Positions 60,205-64,000 of a stretch of 64,000 nucleotides of DNA are shown one piece after another. Under the pieces are notes generated by a model. It did not search any database and was not told the DNA's origin. It saw only the letters and a program-made list of their open reading frames with translations. The position numbers and the translations under genes were made by a program. This DNA comes from Sinotaia quadrata (taxonomy: Eukaryota; Mollusca; Gastropoda; Architaenioglossa; Viviparidae), in contig CM054177.1 of assembly GCA_028829895.1 (NCBI GenBank), positions 28,223,564 to 28,287,563 of the forward strand. Reading direction: 5' to 3'. Positions within the stretch are counted from its first letter, which is position 1; every line of letters begins with the position of its first letter.

Positions 60205-60370
60205 ATATACTGTAAATTATGAACTAAGACCAAGAAAACATTTTAACACTCTGTATACGGTATATATATACGGTAAATTATGAACTAAGACCAAGAAAAC
60301 ATTTTAACACTCTGTACAACTAATATATACGATAAATTATGAACTAAGACCAAGAAAACCTTTTAACAAG
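60205..60370 (-). repeat. 65-bp tandem array, about 2.5 copies
   Basis: AACTAAGACCAAGAAAACAT and TTTAACACTCTGTACAAC repeat. The left arm has one copy near 14610-14665. Confidence 0.88.
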
Positions 60371-61529
60371 CAGAGTAAGAAATTAAGTACAATACTAACA
60401 AGGCCTAAATGATTTGTCTGCATTCTATTCAAGTAAAAACACTTAATGTATAGTAGAGCTGGGCCTGTAATAAATTCATCAAACTAACATCTTAAGGTTC
60501 GTATTCCACAAACTACACCAGTAACTAACCAAACTATTCATGAAGAAACAGCTAGTGCCGAAAATGCCTGATTCCCAGCTGAAACGGCAATAAATAGCAG
60601 GATAATCATTATACTTCTTTTTGTTTGTGTAATGTAATCTAAAATTAAAGTTTGTATAATCATTATAGCTCTTTCTGTTTGTGTAAGGTAATCTAAAATT
60701 AAAGTTTACATAATCATGATAGCTCATTCTGTTTACGTAATGAAATCTAAAAGAAAAGCAATCATAATTAATCATTATATCTCATTTTGTTTCTGTAATA
60801 CACTCTAAAAAACAAGTTTGCATAATCGTTATAGCTCTTTCTGTTTGTATAATGTATTCTAAAAGTAAGTTTGTATAATCATGAGGCAGTAAATAATTCA
60901 AATCTCAAAAACATTAACAGATTATCCATAAACTACATTACGTTTGAAATTTTGTTACAAATATAAATGCTTAATAAATTTTGTAGACTGATTCTCTTCA
61001 ATGTCTAGTTCTTGAATGTATAGATAAGCCACTATAATTAAAACTCTTTTGAGTAGAAAACTTATCATCATCAACATCATCATTATCATCATCATTATCA
61101 ACAACAACATCATCGTCATCATTATCATCATCATCATCATTATCATCACCACCACCACCGTCGTCATCGTCATCGACTTGTGTTGGCTGTGAACCTTGAT
61201 CTCGAAATCCTACCATGATTATGGAAGACGCACGGTTTTTGGAGGATATGGGTACTTTCAAGAACTGTTTTTAACAGTGGGTCAAGTCTCATGTTTCATC
61301 GCTTTAAATTATGTAACATTGAAGGGAAAATGTTTTATTCCATAGCGCTGCTATAGACAACTGGTTTTACTTCTGCTCTTATATTTCATATTTTCTATAT
61401 TATGAATTGAGTATTTCGTATTTTTCCATTTTCCTTCTGCTCATTTGTGTTTATATTTCTATTATTTGATACAGCAACACCAATAATGTTGCTATTTTGT
61501 TGAACTTGTTTACAATGTAGCACACAATT

Positions 61530-61965
61530 CTCCGATACGAATGAGCTGATTAGTCCCAAATTCCAACTTATGAAATCCATTCTGTACTTACGAATGAGCT
61601 CAATAGTCCCAAATTCCTACTGACGGAATCCATTGCGTACTTACGAATGAGCTCAATAGTCCCAAATTAGTACTGGCGGAATCCATTGCGTACTTACGAA
61701 TGACCTCAATAGTCCCAAATTCCTACTTATGGAATCCATTCTGTACTTACGAATGACCTCAATAGTCCCAAATTCCTACTGACGGAATCCATTCTGTACT
61801 TACGAATGAGCTCAATAGTCCCAAATTAGTACTGGCGGAATCCATTGCGTACTTACGAATGACCTCAATAGTTCCAAATTCCTACTGACGGAATCCATTG
61901 CGTACTTACGAATGAACTCAATAGTCCCAAATTCCTACTGACGGAATCCATTGCGTACTTATGAA
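61530..61965 (-). repeat. 53-bp tandem array, about eight copies
   Basis: Unit GAATGAGCTCAATAGTCCCA plus AATTCCTACTGACGGAATCC. The left arm has three copies (13900-14070). Confidence 0.93.
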
Positions 61966-62359
61966 CCGCAACGAACTAGTGCTAATGCGAGTGAACTGCA
62001 GATACAACCTCAATAAGCCAGTCGACATTGTCAGACGTAGGAATCGGGCTTCATTTAAAGTCACCTCATGTACTCTTTAGCTCTAGGGTCTACATACAGA
62101 CCATACACATATACATTCTGACTTACTATTTATAAAACTCTAATAATAGCATCAGTACTTGAAATAAGTTAAAGTATAGACAAGACATGCACGTGATTAC
62201 AACATAATAACACTCTCTGAACGAGAAAGATTGACAAACGGACAGGCTGAAAGACTAAGAAAGCTCGGGGGGATGTGAACAGGGGGGGGGGAGGAGAGTA
62301 GGGTTTGGAGATGAAATGCGCTACATTATTAAAGTAGAGCAGTATTAAAGTATATCTTT

Positions 62360-62660
62360 GACAGAAAGATCGGGAAAAGTGTAACATTTAGCAAGAGAAA
62401 GATAAGGAAATGTGTAACATTTAGCAAGTGAAAGATAGGGAAAAGTGTAACATTTAGCAAGAGATATGGAAAAGTGTAACATTTAGCAAGAGAAAGATAG
62501 GGAAAAGTGTAACTTTTAGCAAGAGATATGGAAAAGTGTAACATTTAGCAAGAGAAAGATAGAGAAAAGTGTAACATTTAGCAAGAGAAAGATAGGGAAA
62601 AGTGTAACATTTAGCAAGTGAAAGATAGGGAAAAGTGTAACATTTAGCAAGTGAAAGGGA
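62360..62660 (-). repeat. 27/33-bp tandem array, about nine copies
   Basis: Unit GGGAAAAGTGTAACATTTAG plus CAAGAGAAAGATA, with shorter variants lacking GAAAGATAG. The left arm has about three copies (13530-13620). Confidence 0.93.
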
Positions 62661-63064
62661 TGCAGTCCAAAAGTTGGACACCACATTCTTGTACAATCCT
62701 TTGTGTTGTTTTGCTTTATAGTGTGACCAATAAATATAATCAGCCAAATATTTTTACTTTACAGAATTATACATACTGAACATAGTATTTCAACCCCACC
62801 CCCTGTCTTGAAGCATTGAACTTTTCACTTTGCCACGATGCATTTATGAACTTGTTGCCTCGGTAATCATGACACTGGGTGTTCATGACACTTGGTGTTC
62901 GATGGATGAAACACGATGAAAACAGATATTCCTAACTTTCTTAGTGGACACAACGTAATTTCCGTTATATGAAGTTTCACCACAAAATATTGATCGTTAT
63001 GAAGCTACAGACTTTATGCACAAATCCCGTTATCTTGAAAATTCTAATCTCTCGGTTCTTAATT

Positions 63065-63370
63065 CTCCTTTTATCCTTTCTTTTGATTTATTGTGATTTT
63101 ATCCTTTCTTTTGATTTATTGTGATTTCATCCTTTCTTTTGATTTATTGTGATTTTATCCTTTCTTTTGATTTATTGTGATTTTATCCTTTCTTTTGATT
63201 TATTGTGATTTTATCCTTTCTTTTGATTTAGTGTGATTTTATCCTTTCTTTTGATTTAGTGTGATTTTATCCTTTCTTTTGATTTAGTGTGATTTTATCC
63301 TTTCTTTTGATTTAGTGTGATTTTATCCTTTCTTTTGATTTAGTATGATTTTATCCTTTCTTTTCATATC
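63065..63370 (-). repeat. 28-bp tandem array, about 11 copies
   Basis: Unit TTTTATCCTTTCTTTTGATT plus TATTGTGA, with TAGTGTGA variants grouped in the second half. The left arm has one copy (near 12700). Confidence 0.95.
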
Positions 63371-63679
63371 TTGTGATTTTCTCTCGCTGGTTCACGTGAT
63401 ATATAAATGCACGTACTTTACTACCTAGAGAAATTCTAATGTATCAGCTAGCTTTCCTCCTTTTGCTCATAAACAAGTACACCTACATGCACACACATTT
63501 GTGAATATAACTGCATTCACTCGATATATAAAATCTTCCTTATAAATATATATACATTTGTGAATATAACTGCATTCACTCAATATATAAAATCTTCCTT
63601 ATAAATATATATACATTTATGCATGACGTGATACACATATACTCTGTCTACACACGTCATTCCATTAATTAATGTTTAA

Positions 63680-63755
63680 CACACTCACGCACACACGCGC
63701 GCGCGCGCACATATATTTATATGTGTGTTTGTGTGTGTGTGTGTGTGTTGGTGCA
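63680..63755. repeat. CA/CG and GT microsatellite pair
   Basis: CACACACGCGCGCG followed by a TATA turn and a GT run, the mirror of 12300-12410. Confidence 0.9.
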
Positions 63756-64000
63756 TACGTGTGCTGTAAAAATCGCATTTTTTTGACAAGGGTTATTCTC
63801 CTTAAACCACGGCCATTTTGCACGATCCGTGAAATAGAAATTAATTAGTTTTTGGACTCCATGCTGACAGTTCACAATAAAAGTATGTTTTGTTTGTGAG
63901 ACAAGGATTCCACTACTGGCATGGAATCTGATAATGTTTTTCTGATGTCTGTTGACTGCCAACAGTCCCGAAAGATCCATTTGAATCCAAAGTATGCTTA

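Larger units (their letters stand above)
35690..64000 (-). repeat. Right arm of the large inverted duplication
   Basis: Reverse-complement counterpart of 12040-29760. It is longer because of about 11.6 kb of insertions between 47300 and 58960 (LTR retrotransposon and other repeats) and expanded arrays at 35690, 45100, 45580, 61530, 62360 and 63065. Homology continues to the last base, so the arm extends beyond the window. Confidence 0.9.
60080..64000 (-). other. Right-copy intron upstream of EGF module e (incomplete)
   Basis: Collinear with 12040-14768. It contains a 65-bp array (60205-60370), imperfect 55-bp repeats rich in TCTTTCTGTTTGTGTAATG (60610-60880), a CAT/CAA trinucleotide tract (61060-61175), and the 53-, 33- and 28-bp arrays listed below. 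No exon was found; EGF module d should lie just past the window end. Confidence 0.65.

Noticed and set aside
61060..61175. Asp-rich and Met-rich frames near 61 kb
   Set aside because: They come from a CAT/CAA trinucleotide tract in an intron.

Overview
The window looks like invertebrate nuclear DNA, AT-rich and crowded with repeats. A mollusc or another lophotrochozoan is the best guess. It is a guess because it rests on style: many short phase-1 EGF exons, kilobase introns full of micro- and minisatellites, an R4/Dong-like non-LTR element and a Gmr1-like LTR element. There is no bacterial-type gene organisation, and I saw no rRNA or tRNA gene.

The main structure is a large inverted duplication. 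The left arm runs from about 12.0 to 29.8 kb and the right arm from about 35.7 kb to the window end, so the outer limits are probably not reached. Each arm carries one copy of a multi-exon gene for a type I membrane protein with eight-cysteine EGF-like modules (MEGF/Draper/SCARF style), one transmembrane helix and a short charged, Ser-rich tail. The left copy reads + (exons from 2568 to 28850: seven EGF exons, a TM exon and three tail exons, with 5' exons outside the window). The right copy reads - (60079 to 36872: three EGF exons, the TM exon and three tail exons in view). The genes converge tail to tail across a spacer of about 5.9 kb made of minisatellites, GATA/GACA repeats and decayed retroelement pieces. 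All splice phases agree and both copies keep open frames. The right copy has lost the acidic C-terminus. Coding differences between the copies are almost all amino-acid-changing, yet one 135-nt EGF exon is identical.

Mobile DNA: (1) 224-1915, a 5'-truncated non-LTR element with a C-terminal restriction-like endonuclease, sitting in a TAA repeat. (2) 33.3-34.7 kb, two decayed pieces of the same family in the spacer. (3) 51323-58705, a young, apparently intact LTR retrotransposon with 1050-bp LTRs differing at one seen base, an ACGAG target duplication and one 1478-codon Gag-Pol frame. Its domain order is Gag-protease-integrase-RT-RNase H, a Ty1/copia-like order on Ty3/gypsy-like sequence, as in the Gmr1 group. 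It lies in an intron of the right gene copy. (4) Several unnamed dispersed repeats, a 2.1-kb insertion private to the left arm, and a broken thrombospondin-type exon at 48.45-48.70 kb.

Many introns have a segment that is single-copy in one arm and a 25-65 bp tandem array in the other, so the arms have diverged largely by local tandem amplification.
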